From Nitrospira sp. (GTDB taxonomy: Bacteria; Nitrospirota; Nitrospiria; Nitrospirales; Nitrospiraceae), in NCBI GenBank assembly GCA_024998565.1, contig JACOEM010000006.1, positions 186,001 to 250,000 on the forward strand: 64,000 nt of DNA, written 5' to 3'. A program made the position numbers and the translations under genes. The notes beneath the pieces were generated by a model that saw only the letters and a list, made by a program, of their open reading frames with translations, made no database searches and was not told where the DNA came from. Of the stretch, positions 1 to 9,557 are shown in pieces (the first letter of the stretch is position 1; each line of letters begins with the position of its first letter).

Positions 1-1
1 C

Positions 2-190
2 ACGGTGCGCCCCAGGGTGATTGCCGGCCATCCGGCCGAGGCCATCGTTCGAGCTGCCCGGCGTGATGCCGCGGACCTGCTGGTGGTCGGATCTCGCGGC
101 CTGACCGGGATCAAGGCGGCCGCGCTCGGGAGCGTGTCCCAGGCGGTGGCGCAGTTGGCACCCTGTCCGGTCTTGATCGTGAAGGCGTAG
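2..190 (+). CDS. Universal stress protein (UspA family), C-terminal part, cut by window edge
   Basis: Only the last 62 codons are present; the frame is open to the left edge, so the true start lies outside. The visible part carries the UspA ATP-binding signature G-x2-G-x9-G-S (GSRGLTGIKAAALGSVSQAV) and the usual ending CPVLIVKA. Usp proteins are cytoplasmic dimers that bind ATP and help cells survive starvation or toxic stress; the client of this one is unknown. Two complete relatives, both two-domain Usp proteins, lie at 39.4 kb and 60.1 kb, so this may be the second domain of a similar protein. The family assignment is secure, the total length is not visible. Confidence 0.9.
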   Translation, partial: TVRPRVIAGHPAEAIVRAARRDAADLLVVGSRGLTGIKAAALGSVSQAVAQLAPCPVLIVKA

Positions 191-366
191 TCGGAGGTCG
201 AATGGGGAGGAAGCAGGGGCGGGATGTGGAGCCGAGTCCGAAGGGCGTGGCAGGTGAAGCCGAGAGCGCCGACCGCAAGGCCCTGCTTCGGCAGTTCGGC
301 TACAAATTGTCATGACCCAGAGGAGACAGGCGCGACGACGAACCCTCACAAGGAAGGAGGGGAAAG

Positions 367-789
367 ATGCGGATCTCATATGACATCACGCGAACGATGG
401 CACGCGGCCTCGTGCTGACCTGCGTGCTCCTGTTATTGGCCGGGGGATGGAGTACGGTCGCTGCGATCGAGAAGGACTGGCTTGATGCGATGGTCCAGGC
501 GGTCCTCGTGGAACAGGCGAAGGAAGGAGCGAGCGGTCACCTGTTCGCCCCCTATCTCGGACAACTCACGAGGGTACGCGCGCACCTCATCAACGGCGAG
601 AGTGAGGCGGTGTATCGGGCCATGAATCGGTTCATGGAGATGCTCCAGGCACGCGAAGTGGGGATTTCCGACGAGGCCGCGGATCGGCTGTTCGACTATT
701 GTTACCTCGTGACTCCGGCGCAGTATCACGATGTCTCTCGGCATCTGAACCGGCTTAGCAGGCAGGAGGTTGGTCCGCCGTCGGCCTGA
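367..789 (+). CDS. Small secreted protein of unknown function
   Basis: 140 residues. The start is fixed by a strong ribosome site (AAGGAAGGAGG) just upstream. Residues 1-34 form an Sec-type signal peptide: basic start, a hydrophobic stretch LVLTCVLLLLAGG, and cleavage likely after TVAA. The mature part is about 105 residues, charged and mostly helical in character, with no cysteines before a single late one and no motif I recognise. It stands alone between the Usp fragment and the convergent mlaC gene. Periplasmic location is inferred from the signal only; the function is unknown. Confidence 0.7.
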   Translation: MRISYDITRTMARGLVLTCVLLLLAGGWSTVAAIEKDWLDAMVQAVLVEQAKEGASGHLFAPYLGQLTRVRAHLINGESEAVYRAMNRFMEMLQAREVGISDEAADRLFDYCYLVTPAQYHDVSRHLNRLSRQEVGPPSA

Positions 790-881
790 GTTGCCACACG
801 CGAGGATGTATACGTCATATCCCACACTCCACTGGTTACGGTTCGAGGGGGTTGTGTGAAGGGAGTCCCCTGCAAGAATGA

Positions 882-900
882 GTAGGTCGCATTGACCTAC
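882..900. terminator. Inverted repeat between convergent genes, possible terminator
   Basis: A perfect 7-bp inverted repeat, GTAGGTC and GACCTAC, separated by 5 bases, lies between the convergent genes ending at 789 and 964. No T-run follows on either strand, so it is not a classic intrinsic terminator; it may be an operator or chance. Confidence 0.25.
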
Positions 901-963
901 CCGGAGGTCTCGGGATGGTTTGCCGTCTCGCTCGCGCGAATCCTCGAATTGGATCTCACGGTC

Positions 964-1617
964 TTACGTCTTCGCTTTCTCTTCGCTCACTCTCCGCGCT
1001 TTTAGTCGGCGCAAAAGTTCTTGGAACGACGACTCTCCGATGATCCTGCCGAATTGACTGCGATAGTTCATGACCAGGCTCACTCCATCGACAATCACGT
1101 CATAGGCATACCAGGTACCGCTCTTATTCGTCAGCCGATAATCCATCGGAAAGTCGAGCTTGTCGGATACCAGTCTGGTTCGGACTTCGGCATAGCCGTC
1201 GACGGTGCGCTCAGAGAGATAGACCACCCGTTCGCCTGCGTAGCCCTCGATCCTCGCCGCATATTGGTCCGAGAGAAACGTCTTGAACAGCTGTACGAAT
1301 TCCTGTCGTTCGGTTTGACTGAGCGGTTTCCAATGGGCGGCGAGCGTCCGTTTCGACATTTCTTCGTAGTCGAACCGCTCGGCGATGATGTTCTCCAGGA
1401 GATGCCGACGCTGTGTCAGGTGGCCGGGGCCCTTCAATTGTTGGTCGTCCAGAATGTGAAAGACCGCGTCGAGTGTCGCGCGAACGACGGCGGTCGGAGG
1501 GGCGTGCTCCGGCGCCGCCTGTCCGCTGCCGGCCGGTGCCCAGCCGATGATCAGGCTGATGAAGACCGCGTTGACGATGCCGGAGAGGCGTTTGGTGTCT
1601 CTTCTATGCGTCTGCAC
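964..1617 (-). CDS. mlaC: MlaC-like phospholipid-binding periplasmic protein (Ttg2D family)
   Basis: 217 residues. In the Mla pathway MlaC shuttles phospholipids across the periplasm between the outer-membrane MlaA complex and the inner-membrane MlaFEDB transporter. Residues 1-34 look like a signal peptide ending near SGQA. The MlaC fold fills the rest, with family hallmarks: an early ERFDYEEMSKRTLAAHW block, the middle KTFLSDQYAARIEGY block, and a late VDGVSLVMNYRSQF block that is highly typical. The other mla genes are not next to it, so it is an orphan here. The next gene upstream on the same strand ends only 28 bases away, so the two may be cotranscribed. The family call is strong; the actual lipid cargo is unknown. 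Confidence 0.88.
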   Translation of the reverse strand: MQTHRRDTKRLSGIVNAVFISLIIGWAPAGSGQAAPEHAPPTAVVRATLDAVFHILDDQQLKGPGHLTQRRHLLENIIAERFDYEEMSKRTLAAHWKPLSQTERQEFVQLFKTFLSDQYAARIEGYAGERVVYLSERTVDGYAEVRTRLVSDKLDFPMDYRLTNKSGTWYAYDVIVDGVSLVMNYRSQFGRIIGESSFQELLRRLKARRVSEEKAKT

Positions 1618-1645
1618 GCGTCACCTCCCGATAGGCATATTCCGG

Positions 1646-4600
1646 TTAGGTCAGAATCGCATGTGATGTTGCCGCATGATCGAGTACCTGCTGAATGTGC
1701 ACCTCGACCTGCCTGAGCACCGACGGAGAAACGGCATAGCCGTCGCTCTCGTAGGTCAGAATGGGCATACCCTGCTGGTTACTGAGCGGTTTTAGAATGG
1801 CCTCTGAAATCCGGAAGGGGAGGCAGTTGAACGGCCCGATGAGGATCAGTCCGTCATACCCTTCGCGGGCGGCATCGAGTCCCTTGCCGATGGTGGGCAG
1901 GAGTTCGCCCCAGATCGTGCGGGACACATGCTCGGCGCCCTTGTGAAAGACAGTGGCGGCGGCGTTCGGCCCTGCTACCAGGAGGCCGGTTTTCTGAAAC
2001 AGCCCGCGGTAATGTTCCTCCACACCCCGCAACATCTGATGCCCGGCCCATTGCTGCAGGTACCGTCGGCCTTCCGGCTCAAAGATTCTGGTGCAGGCTT
2101 TGGCCATGGCGAAGCCGCCCGGTTCCACTCCCCACTGCTTCGCAGTGGAGGCCATCTCGTCATAGGTGAAGTAGAGGAACAGATCACTCAGATCGACCGG
2201 CTTGAGGATGATGCCTCGCTCGGCATAGCGGTCGCGTACCCCGTCCATGAAAAACGAACTGAACCGGGTGAAGAAATCGCCGGCCACCACGACCCGCGGG
2301 CAGGTCAACGGATCTTTGAGTCGCGGGATTGCCGCCACGCGATCGATGAAGGCAGGCAACGTGGCATGAAATTCCTCCACCGACCGCGCATCCTCCACGA
2401 AGTGTTGCCACTCCTCCTTCAAGTGCTCGATGCTTCCTGGACTACCCACGACACGCAGGACATGGTCGATTTCCACCAGGATGTCTCCGATGACGATGGC
2501 CGGAGAGAAGGCCCGTGTCAGGCGTTCCTTGTCGAAACCGAGATACTGATTCTCCTCACGGGGATCGAAGAGGAAGACGTCGGCCAATCGCTGCTCGGTG
2601 ATGAACCGTTCCAAATAGCCCATGTAGGAATCACTCACGCAGGGGGCTCCGCCCCGCAGCATATAGAAGCCCGCAACCTCCTCGGGACGACGCTGCTCGC
2701 TGACCTGAAGCAGTTGCCCGATACAGATCGGCAACGGCAGACATTCGCGGCCGGATGTGTATTGGAGGCCCCGGTCGAGCTGCCCGCGGTTCAGTGGCAG
2801 GATGAGTCCGGGATGTAACCCGAGCCAGCGGGAAGCCATGGTGACTGCCTGGGTGTGGTACGGGGAAAAGTTCGGGAAATAGATCCTGACCTGCGGGTCT
2901 GTCAGTCGTACTTGCTCCCCGTTGGAACGGACGATCCGGCCTTCCGGGAGCAGCCGGCAGGCGGTGAACGACTCGCTGGGGCGATGGTGCTTGTCCTGGT
3001 AGTTGCCGATGATGTCGAGGAAGGCCTCCAGCCTGGTTTGGACACCGGCATCGGCGGTGTGCGCGTCGATCTCCAGAATCAGATAGGGTTTCGATCCCAT
3101 TTCGGAGGCGAGGGTGGCATGGGTAAAGGCATCGATGGTGCAACTGAAGTTGCTCACGCTCAGCAGGAACAGATTGGGATGCTGCTTGGCGATCGCCACA
3201 GCATTTAAAATCTGGTTCGCGAAGTGCCAGGACGTGGGACCTTCGCCGACGGGTAACAGACAGTCGGCGGGGATCACCGACACACCCATGCTGGAGAGTT
3301 TCTTGCTCACTGATTGCGAGGCTTCCGGCGTGAAGGCATTGTAGCTGTGACCGGCCAGGAGAATGGCAGGTTTGCCCGCCGAGACGGCGGCTTCAAGCGC
3401 CTGCCGTCCCAGCTCACAGAGCCTGCGTTCGGCGTCAGTCTGGGCATGGACCGCCGCCACCCAGGCGTTCTCGGCCACATCACGTGTGATCCCGAACTCC
3501 TGCACGACCGTGTCGATCAGGGCGGAGCAGCCTTCGTACCCGTTGGTGAAATCCAGCACGGGCGAGAGTAGCCGGCTGCCTGGAAAGGCTTTGGCCAAAA
3601 AATAGGGCTCCGCCTGGGTGATCGGGCAGAGGTACGAATCCCGGCAGTGATTCGGGTGAGGCATGCGCACCACATGCGGGATGAAGATGAGTTCGACTCC
3701 TCGACGCGTGAGATCGAGCACGGCCCCGTGGGCGATCTGCGCAGGGAAGCAGAATCCTGAGTTGGACGTGAGATCGCCTCGCGGGTCCACGTCCGAGAGC
3801 AGCACTTCCATGCCCAGGTGCGCAAAGAAGGTGGAATAGAGCGGAAACAGGGAATGGGTGGTCAGCGCCCTGGGAATGCCGATGCGTGTGCCGTTGGCCA
3901 CTGCGTTGGCGGTGGGGTGGCCTAAGGATTCACGCACGAAGGCTTTTGCGCTTTCATACGCCGGTCCGACTCCCCAGCGCTGACGCTCGACCCGCTCGTG
4001 CTGAGGTGTGGCGGCAGGCGGAAGGCTCGGGACTTGAAAGAGAACCTCGGCTCTCGTCTCGACCAGGTCTGTCACGGCGGCAGTGCGGGCCTTTCGTTTC
4101 CACACATTCTCGTAGAGGCTGCAACGGCCGCCGAAGGGAAAGCGGCGTCCCGCGACCATGAACCGGTCGATGCTGCAATACATCTTGCAGGCCCCACAGG
4201 TGAAGCGGCCGACCAATTGCATCTCCGGCCGGCTCAGCGTGAGGAGGTCGGCGGGAGGGCTCATCCGCGAGCCGGATCGCTTCAACGCGAGTAATCCGAC
4301 TCCGAGCGCTCCGAGCAATTCAGGGCTGGGCGGGATGACCACATCGCGGCCGACACTGTGGGCGAAGGCATAACCGACGGCGTGGTTGAGTGCGACGCCG
4401 CCTTGCAGAAAGACCTTCTTGCCCACGTAGCGTGGGCCCTTCACGCGGTTGAGATAGTTGCCGGCGATGGCATAGACCAGGCCCGCCACGATGTTGTCGC
4501 GAGGGTGGCCCTTCTGTTGGGCCAGCCGAATATCGCTATTGATGAAGGCGGCGCAGGTCGCCTTAAAATGCACGGGAGAGGGCGCGGCGATCGCCAGACC

Positions 4601-5899
4601 GGCGATGTCGGCGACGGTAATCCCGAGATCGCTCTGGGCGCTTTCTTCCAGGAACGATCCGGTGCCGGCCGAGCAGGCGTTGTTCATCGCATAGTCGATG
4701 GGCACGCCGTTGCGCAGGTAGATGTATTTGGAATCCTGCCCGCCGATCTCAAAAATCGTGTCCACATCCGGGTCGAAATGGGTCGCCCCCGCCGCATGGG
4801 CAGAAATCTCGTTATAGACATGTTCGGTGCCGAGATAGGCGCCGGCCAGCTCACGGGCTGAGCCGGTCGTGCCGACCAATCCGATCGGGCGGTTCCCGAC
4901 CGCATCGACGAGGGCTTGAAGGCATTCCCTGGTGGCTGCGACGGGATTTCCCTTTGTGCGCCCGTAATGGGATGCCACCACCTTGTGTGTCATGGGATCG
5001 AGCAGAATCGCCTTGGTCGTCGTCGAGCCGGCGTCGACGCCGAGGACCAGTGGTCCGTCTGGTGGTGCCTGCAAGGGTGGCGTGGCGATCACGTGCACCC
5101 GTTCGCCGTACTGATGGAGCGGCGGGAGATGGCCCAACTCCGGCTGCGCCGCGAGTTTAGGCAATCGTTCGTGGGGTTCGTCCCGGGTGAGCAGGGCGGT
5201 TCCCCAGGCCTCGAACCAGGGACTCTCGGGGAGAACCACAAACTCGGTCTGTGGGAGCTTGGCGCGCAGCGCGGCCAGCATCGCATCGTTGTGTGTGACG
5301 CCGCCGATCAGCAACACTCGTTTCGGCGCCTGTACGCCTTTTTCCAGCAGCGCGATCACTTTGTTGGCCATGCTGTCGTGGAGCGTATGCAGAACGTCTT
5401 CGGGCGTGGCCTCATTGCGGTTCAGCTTGTGCGTGATGTCCGATTTGCAGTGGACTGAACAGCGTGAGGCCAGCGGCACGACCTTGCCGTCGAACGACCG
5501 GCGGACCGCTTCCTCCATGCCCAAGCCCATCCGGCTGATCTGCTGCACGAAAAACTCGCCGCTTCCGGCCGCACATTTATTGTGAGACAGGACGTTGGTC
5601 AGTCTTCCGTCGACGAGCAAGTAGACCAGAAACGATTCCCCGCCGAGTGAGGCCACCGCATCGAACGTGCCCTCCACCTCGCGAAGCGCCCGCTGAATCG
5701 CCGCCACTTCGGGGACATGGCCGAGCTGGCCGGAGACCCCGAAATATTCCGCGTCGGCAAAGTCCGGTCGGGCCAGCACTTCGGTGAAGACTTCCAGCGG
5801 ACGGCCTTGGTGGGCCACGACCGTCGCATTTCTGGCGTCGCCGCGGATGGCCGCCACCTTCACCGTGAGGGCGCCGATGTTGATACCGACGTACGACAT
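1646..5899 (-). CDS. Acyl-CoA dehydratase activase-related protein (double BcrAD/BadFG ATPase plus DUF2229/HgdB-like region)
   Basis: 1417 residues. I start it at the ATG preceded by GAGGTGA with 6-base spacing; a GTG 63 codons further upstream keeps the frame open but adds a segment without family character. Order of parts: a first ASKHA-type ATPase (about 1-240, with CAAGSG at 109-114), a second one (about 285-560) with the phosphate loop DAGSTTTK at 289-296 and NACSAGTGSF around Cys409, the cysteine loop that holds the bridging [4Fe-4S] cluster in 2-hydroxyacyl-CoA dehydratase activators, then a cysteine-rich linker (FTCGACKMYC) and a long DUF2229/HgdB-like region. Activators use ATP to pump one electron into the dehydratase. 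In this fused family the substrate is unknown. It is long but of the usual size for the fused family. No separate dehydratase subunits are nearby. Confidence 0.85.
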   Translation of the reverse strand: MSYVGINIGALTVKVAAIRGDARNATVVAHQGRPLEVFTEVLARPDFADAEYFGVSGQLGHVPEVAAIQRALREVEGTFDAVASLGGESFLVYLLVDGRLTNVLSHNKCAAGSGEFFVQQISRMGLGMEEAVRRSFDGKVVPLASRCSVHCKSDITHKLNRNEATPEDVLHTLHDSMANKVIALLEKGVQAPKRVLLIGGVTHNDAMLAALRAKLPQTEFVVLPESPWFEAWGTALLTRDEPHERLPKLAAQPELGHLPPLHQYGERVHVIATPPLQAPPDGPLVLGVDAGSTTTKAILLDPMTHKVVASHYGRTKGNPVAATRECLQALVDAVGNRPIGLVGTTGSARELAGAYLGTEHVYNEISAHAAGATHFDPDVDTIFEIGGQDSKYIYLRNGVPIDYAMNNACSAGTGSFLEESAQSDLGITVADIAGLAIAAPSPVHFKATCAAFINSDIRLAQQKGHPRDNIVAGLVYAIAGNYLNRVKGPRYVGKKVFLQGGVALNHAVGYAFAHSVGRDVVIPPSPELLGALGVGLLALKRSGSRMSPPADLLTLSRPEMQLVGRFTCGACKMYCSIDRFMVAGRRFPFGGRCSLYENVWKRKARTAAVTDLVETRAEVLFQVPSLPPAATPQHERVERQRWGVGPAYESAKAFVRESLGHPTANAVANGTRIGIPRALTTHSLFPLYSTFFAHLGMEVLLSDVDPRGDLTSNSGFCFPAQIAHGAVLDLTRRGVELIFIPHVVRMPHPNHCRDSYLCPITQAEPYFLAKAFPGSRLLSPVLDFTNGYEGCSALIDTVVQEFGITRDVAENAWVAAVHAQTDAERRLCELGRQALEAAVSAGKPAILLAGHSYNAFTPEASQSVSKKLSSMGVSVIPADCLLPVGEGPTSWHFANQILNAVAIAKQHPNLFLLSVSNFSCTIDAFTHATLASEMGSKPYLILEIDAHTADAGVQTRLEAFLDIIGNYQDKHHRPSESFTACRLLPEGRIVRSNGEQVRLTDPQVRIYFPNFSPYHTQAVTMASRWLGLHPGLILPLNRGQLDRGLQYTSGRECLPLPICIGQLLQVSEQRRPEEVAGFYMLRGGAPCVSDSYMGYLERFITEQRLADVFLFDPREENQYLGFDKERLTRAFSPAIVIGDILVEIDHVLRVVGSPGSIEHLKEEWQHFVEDARSVEEFHATLPAFIDRVAAIPRLKDPLTCPRVVVAGDFFTRFSSFFMDGVRDRYAERGIILKPVDLSDLFLYFTYDEMASTAKQWGVEPGGFAMAKACTRIFEPEGRRYLQQWAGHQMLRGVEEHYRGLFQKTGLLVAGPNAAATVFHKGAEHVSRTIWGELLPTIGKGLDAAREGYDGLILIGPFNCLPFRISEAILKPLSNQQGMPILTYESDGYAVSPSVLRQVEVHIQQVLDHAATSHAILT

Positions 5900-6188
5900 G
5901 GAACAGTCACCTCGTAGGATGCAAATCCTTGCTTCTTGTGGAGCGCTATAACCAGGGAGCAGCAAGTCGCATACCTTCGCGCGTGCCTGTCCCCTGCAGG
6001 GATGATAGTCCATAGGAATTTGCATTACCGCGAACCGTAATGTTGTCGAGTCACAGTCCGGGGTGGGGGCGGATACCTCACTGCTCACATCGCGACTGGT
6101 GCGAATCGCGACAGAGGAGGCCGGTGGGGATGGGGAGGGAGAGGGCGAAAACGTGCACGAGCCGCGGCGGCACCACGGCCCCGATCAG

Positions 6189-6908
6189 TCATTCTGCGGG
6201 TAGGTCCTTGAACAGGTCGTCGAGCATGTGGGCCCACAAGCGGCGGGCGATTTCATCGAAGGGAATGCGGAACTCGCGAACGTCCTCACCCGCGAGGGTG
6301 GCTTCACCGGAGGATTCCCAGACGATCTCGCCCGTTCTGGTATCCCACAGTTGCAGGCTCATGCGGAGCATGGTGACGCGGGTTTGCAGGACACGGAGAC
6401 CAAAGAAGGAAAAGCGCCCGGACATGGATTGGTTGAAGGAGGCGAGGCTGGGTTGAAAGACATAGTTGGTGTGAATGGCCTGTCCGATTTTCTGGAGCCC
6501 CGCCCGATTAAGGATACCGGTTCTGACATAGGCGGTCACCATAGCGGCATACTCTTCCCCCAACTCTCCCCGGTTGATGCGGTTCAACGCTTCGTGGACC
6601 GGCAGAGCCGTGATCAGAGTCGGCCGCTGATCCAAGGCACTCGACAGTGAGCGGGAGACCTGATGGGCAAACCCTTCCAATCCGAATCCCACCACCGCGT
6701 TCAGGACGGCAACCTGCTCGTGCTTCAGCGTGGCCGGGTCAAAGGAGGTGGCCTTGGGGCGGAATGTCGTTTCTTCTCCCCACTGTTGCAGAGGCCCGAT
6801 ACAGCCGGCTGACAGCAAGAATCCCGCGAGCAGGAGCACCCATACGACTGATGGCCCCATGCGTCTCACCCGGACGGTTCCCCCCTCTTGCGATGGCGAG
6901 TTCATCAC
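6189..6908 (-). CDS. Outer-membrane-type lipoprotein of unknown function
   Basis: 239 residues from the first ATG; a GTG at codon 12 preceded by GAGGGGGGAA, or the ATG at codon 17, is also possible. The N-terminus carries a type II signal peptide with lipobox LSAGC, and Gly/Ile rather than Asp follows the cysteine, favouring the outer membrane. The rest resembles lipoproteins that assemble a curli/CsgG- or GNA1162-like alpha/beta domain: a regular pattern with RTGILNRAGLQKIGQAI and a late LQLWDTRTGEIVWESSGEA strand pair. That resemblance is a weak impression. The gene is divergent from the small gene at 7207 and stands apart from the long gene downstream. Confidence 0.7.
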   Translation of the reverse strand: MMNSPSQEGGTVRVRRMGPSVVWVLLLAGFLLSAGCIGPLQQWGEETTFRPKATSFDPATLKHEQVAVLNAVVGFGLEGFAHQVSRSLSSALDQRPTLITALPVHEALNRINRGELGEEYAAMVTAYVRTGILNRAGLQKIGQAIHTNYVFQPSLASFNQSMSGRFSFFGLRVLQTRVTMLRMSLQLWDTRTGEIVWESSGEATLAGEDVREFRIPFDEIARRLWAHMLDDLFKDLPAE

Positions 6909-7206
6909 CGTGATAGCCTCACAACAGATGCAATGATTGGTCCCGCATCCGGCTGGAGTTCAGGTGAGGAAATCCGCTACAAGCGCTCTGCCATGATGCT
7001 GCGAAAGGGCACAGGCATGAACTCGATAGCAGGGATGCCGGAGTCCCCTGTATCGGCGGCGCTACTCTCGCGGACACTCCATCGCGGCGAGTTTGCTGAA
7101 CAAACGGGCCGTCGATCCGATAGCTGGACAGGTGAGATTCAGCAGGCATCGCGATTGCTCACTCGACTGCATGGTACGGGTGATTGACACTTGTGAGGAG
7201 GACAGT

Positions 7207-7434
7207 ATGACGTGGACCATGCCGGATGCATTGCGGCTACTCGAGCTCTTCCATCAACGGGATTATGCCCAAGCCAGACCTCATCTGTACGTGAAGTCGT
7301 TGAAGTCGGATAGCTGGGTCCGGCCCAAAGGAATGCGAGTCATTCCGTCAAACCTCGACATCGAAATCCTGGGCATGGAAAGCGAGCAATGGGAAACGAT
7401 TCCCTTCAAGGATGTGAGTGTTGGACTGTGGTAA
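7207..7434 (+). CDS. Small conserved-looking protein, unknown
   Basis: 75 residues, start chosen by an excellent ribosome site (GAGGAGGACAGT then ATG). No signal peptide, no membrane segment. The sequence is well mixed and charged, with two tryptophans early and the ending KDVSVGLW. It ends where the ddh-like frame begins (GTG at 7428 inside its last codons), so the two form a translationally coupled pair. I do not recognise the family; the operon placement suggests a partner in amino-acid or cell-wall metabolism, but that is inference. The 298 bases upstream (6909-7206) hold no gene I can support. Confidence 0.6.
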   Translation: MTWTMPDALRLLELFHQRDYAQARPHLYVKSLKSDSWVRPKGMRVIPSNLDIEILGMESEQWETIPFKDVSVGLW

Positions 7435-8362
7435 TCCCAAAGGGTCGGAATGAAAAGAACACTCTCCGCATCGGGGTGGTGGGATTCGGAAAAGTCGGAC
7501 GGGCCTGCGCAGAATTGTTGCTCACGAGCAAGGATGTGGCCTTGGCGGCCATCGTTCGACGCCTCGACAGTCTCGCTCGGCCGTTGCCGGAGGTGTTCAG
7601 CAAGATTCCGGTCGTGTCGCACACGGCGCAGGTGCACGAGATGGATGCGGCGCTGTTGTGCGTGCCGATCGACCAGGTCGAAGGGGTTGCCCACGACTGT
7701 CTCCAGCATGGTCTCCCGATCATCGAATGCGCGCTCTTGCACGGAGAGGCGTTTCAAGCACATCGGGAAGCGATCAACCGGTTCGCCCTCGTTTCGATGT
7801 TCCGGCCATTGTGGGTGCCGGATGGGATCCAGGCGCGTTGTCCGTCATGCGCTCCCTGTTCGGGCTTCTCGCTCCGGAGGGCGAGAGCGAAATGAGGCAT
7901 CGGGTGGCCGCGAGCCTTCATCATACGGCGATGGCCCGCCGGGTAGCCGGGGTCAAGGATGCGCTGTGCACGGAACAGGTTGCGGCCAACGGGACGCGGC
8001 AACGGTATGTCTATGTTGAGTTGGAGAAGGGGGTCGATGCGGATCGCGTGGCCGCTGCGATTCGGGCCGATCCGCTCTTCCTCGGAGAGGAGGCGCTGGT
8101 ATTTCCGGTCGACAGTGTGGCCGCGCTCGAACAGGAAGGGCGCGGGGTCGCGCTTGAGCGGCGGAGTGCGCCGGGGCGCGCGGGGCATCAGCGGTTTCTC
8201 TTTGAAGCCCGCTTCGACGAAGCCGTTCTCACGGCGCACATGATGCTGGCTGCCGCCCGTGCGTTACCGGGATTGAGCCCCGGCGCGCATTCCCTTCTCG
8301 ATCTGCCCGTGAGCGCCTTGTGGGGAGAGCAGGCACCAACCGCCGAGCGAATCTGGTTATAG
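7428..8362 (+). pseudogene. ddh: Diaminopimelate dehydrogenase-like gene broken by a frameshift
   Basis: Two overlapping frames together give one protein of about 310 residues. The first frame has the Rossmann motif IGVVGFGKVGRACAE and runs to HREAINRFA; the second resumes with RFDVPAIVGAGWDPGALS, the AGWDPG block typical of meso-diaminopimelate D-dehydrogenase, and continues to the natural end at 8362. The switch falls at about 7785-7790, where GCCCTCGTTTC lacks one base compared with the expected Ala-Arg-Arg-Phe coding. The first frame stops at 7893-7895, and the second half has no ribosome site of its own. The intact enzyme would make meso-diaminopimelate from tetrahydrodipicolinate with NADPH and ammonia. 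Either a true one-base deletion or a sequencing error. Start GTG 7428 is preferred; ATG 7389 is possible. Confidence 0.75.
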
Positions 8363-8486
8363 CAGGATGCGGAAAAAGTCCGCCAGCGGCGTTCTCGCAT
8401 CGCTTTGCAGCTCACCGTACCACACGAGTACGATTCGCCTCTTCGCTCGCTGCGGCCTTGCTGGATGGCCTTTTTGCGCATCCTGC
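8360..8486 (+). repeat. Inverted-repeat element, family A, starting on the ddh stop codon
   Basis: The element starts with the stop codon of the preceding gene: TAGCAGGATGCGGAAAAAG. Its ends form a 23-bp imperfect inverted repeat (8362-8384 against 8463-8486). The interior carries CCGCCAGCGGCGTTCTCGC and CTGCGGCCTTGCTG, both found again in the elements at 56332 and 60948. The copy at 56332 matches over nearly the full length in the opposite direction. It may work as a gene-end terminator or be a non-autonomous mobile element. Confidence 0.8.
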
Positions 8487-8621
8487 GGGTGATCCTGATA
8501 CCGACACGGCGCACAAGTTGATCATAAGGTATTGCGCCACAATCGAGGTTTTCCGCAGCCTGATAGACCCAAGCGGGTGCGGCAACGTCATAATCCCCAA
8601 AGAAACATGAAGGAGTCTGTG

Positions 8622-9083
8622 ATGCCGTTCGAACTCGCCTGTAGCGCTTTCAAGGAGGGGGAACTCATTCCGAAGAAACATACCTGTGAAGGCGATGACC
8701 TGTCGCCCCCGTTGCGTTGGAACCATCCCCCCGCGGGCACGCGAAGTTTTGCGCTGATTGCCGACGATCCCGATGCGCCGGGTCGCACATGGGTGCATTG
8801 GGTCTTGTACAACATCCCGTTGGATCTTTGTGGCCTGGCCGAAGGGATTCCGACTCAGGAGACCTTGCCGAACGGGGCGCAGCAGGGCCTGAACGACAGC
8901 CGGGAAATCGGCTATGGCGGGCCATGTCCACCGCCCGGGAAACCGCACCGGTATTACTTCAAGTTGTATGCGTTGGATTGCGAGTTGGCGCTCAAATCGC
9001 GGGCCACCAAAGCTCAGGTGGTTGAGGCGATGAGGGGCCACGTGCTGGCCGAAGCTCAATTGATGGGACGGTTCGGGCGATAG
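8622..9083 (+). CDS. YbhB/YbcL-type phosphatidylethanolamine-binding (Raf kinase inhibitor-like) protein
   Basis: 153 residues; the ATG at 8622 has GAAGGAG seven bases ahead and beats the in-frame ATG at 8607. Bacterial PEBP-family proteins are small cytoplasmic or periplasmic ligand-binding proteins whose role is poorly known. The two family signatures are plain: the DDPDAPGRTWVHWVLYNIP strand-loop around residues 48-66 and the later YGGPCPPPGKPHRYYFKLYA block, which form the anion-binding pocket. There is no signal peptide, so it is probably cytoplasmic. It is a single gene downstream of the family A element. Confidence 0.93.
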   Translation: MPFELACSAFKEGELIPKKHTCEGDDLSPPLRWNHPPAGTRSFALIADDPDAPGRTWVHWVLYNIPLDLCGLAEGIPTQETLPNGAQQGLNDSREIGYGGPCPPPGKPHRYYFKLYALDCELALKSRATKAQVVEAMRGHVLAEAQLMGRFGR

Positions 9084-9154
9084 CATCCGTGCCCGAGCGT
9101 ATGGCTTGCTGTGTCACGATGCGGGACTGGGCATGAACGGCTGATGCGGGTCCC

Positions 9155-9508
9155 CTACTTGTGGCGCTTGTGAAGCGTGATGTGGTTGCCGTCCTGGTCG
9201 GCAATCACGGCCATTCGACAGACCGGCGTGTCAAATGTTTCGGTGACGAACGACACGGCCCGTTCTTTCATTTTGTAGACAAACCCATCCAGATCCGACA
9301 CCTCAAATGCGACGACGGCTCCTTTCGCTCCAGGAACACGCCCCATGTCCGTGGTCGTGATAGCAAAGGTTGAGCCCATGACGTCGTACTCCACCAAGAC
9401 GTCCCGGTAGTTTTCGCTGACATGCAAGCCCAGCACATGTTCATAGAAGGCTCTGGCCCGTGCCATATCTGAAACGGGATAGACGATGAAGGCTATCGAA
9501 GTAATCAT
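9155..9508 (-). CDS. VOC-superfamily (glyoxalase/bleomycin-resistance fold) protein
   Basis: 117 residues; start taken at the ATG preceded by AAAGGATT. It is one vicinal-oxygen-chelate domain with the usual beta-alpha-beta-beta-beta repeats: FIVYPVSDMARARAFYEHVL at the start and VCRMAVIADQDGNHITLHKR at the end, where an internal glutamate is replaced by the NHITLH strand. These proteins bind a divalent metal and act on small toxic or aromatic substrates, but subfamily function cannot be read here. It is convergent with the PEBP gene and lies 50 bases from the DUF2934 gene on the same strand, so the pair may be cotranscribed. Confidence 0.85.
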   Translation of the reverse strand: MITSIAFIVYPVSDMARARAFYEHVLGLHVSENYRDVLVEYDVMGSTFAITTTDMGRVPGAKGAVVAFEVSDLDGFVYKMKERAVSFVTETFDTPVCRMAVIADQDGNHITLHKRHK

Positions 9509-9557
9509 TGGCGGAATCCTTTCAGCACGGAACTCGCAGGAGGGGCCTCGTTCCAAT

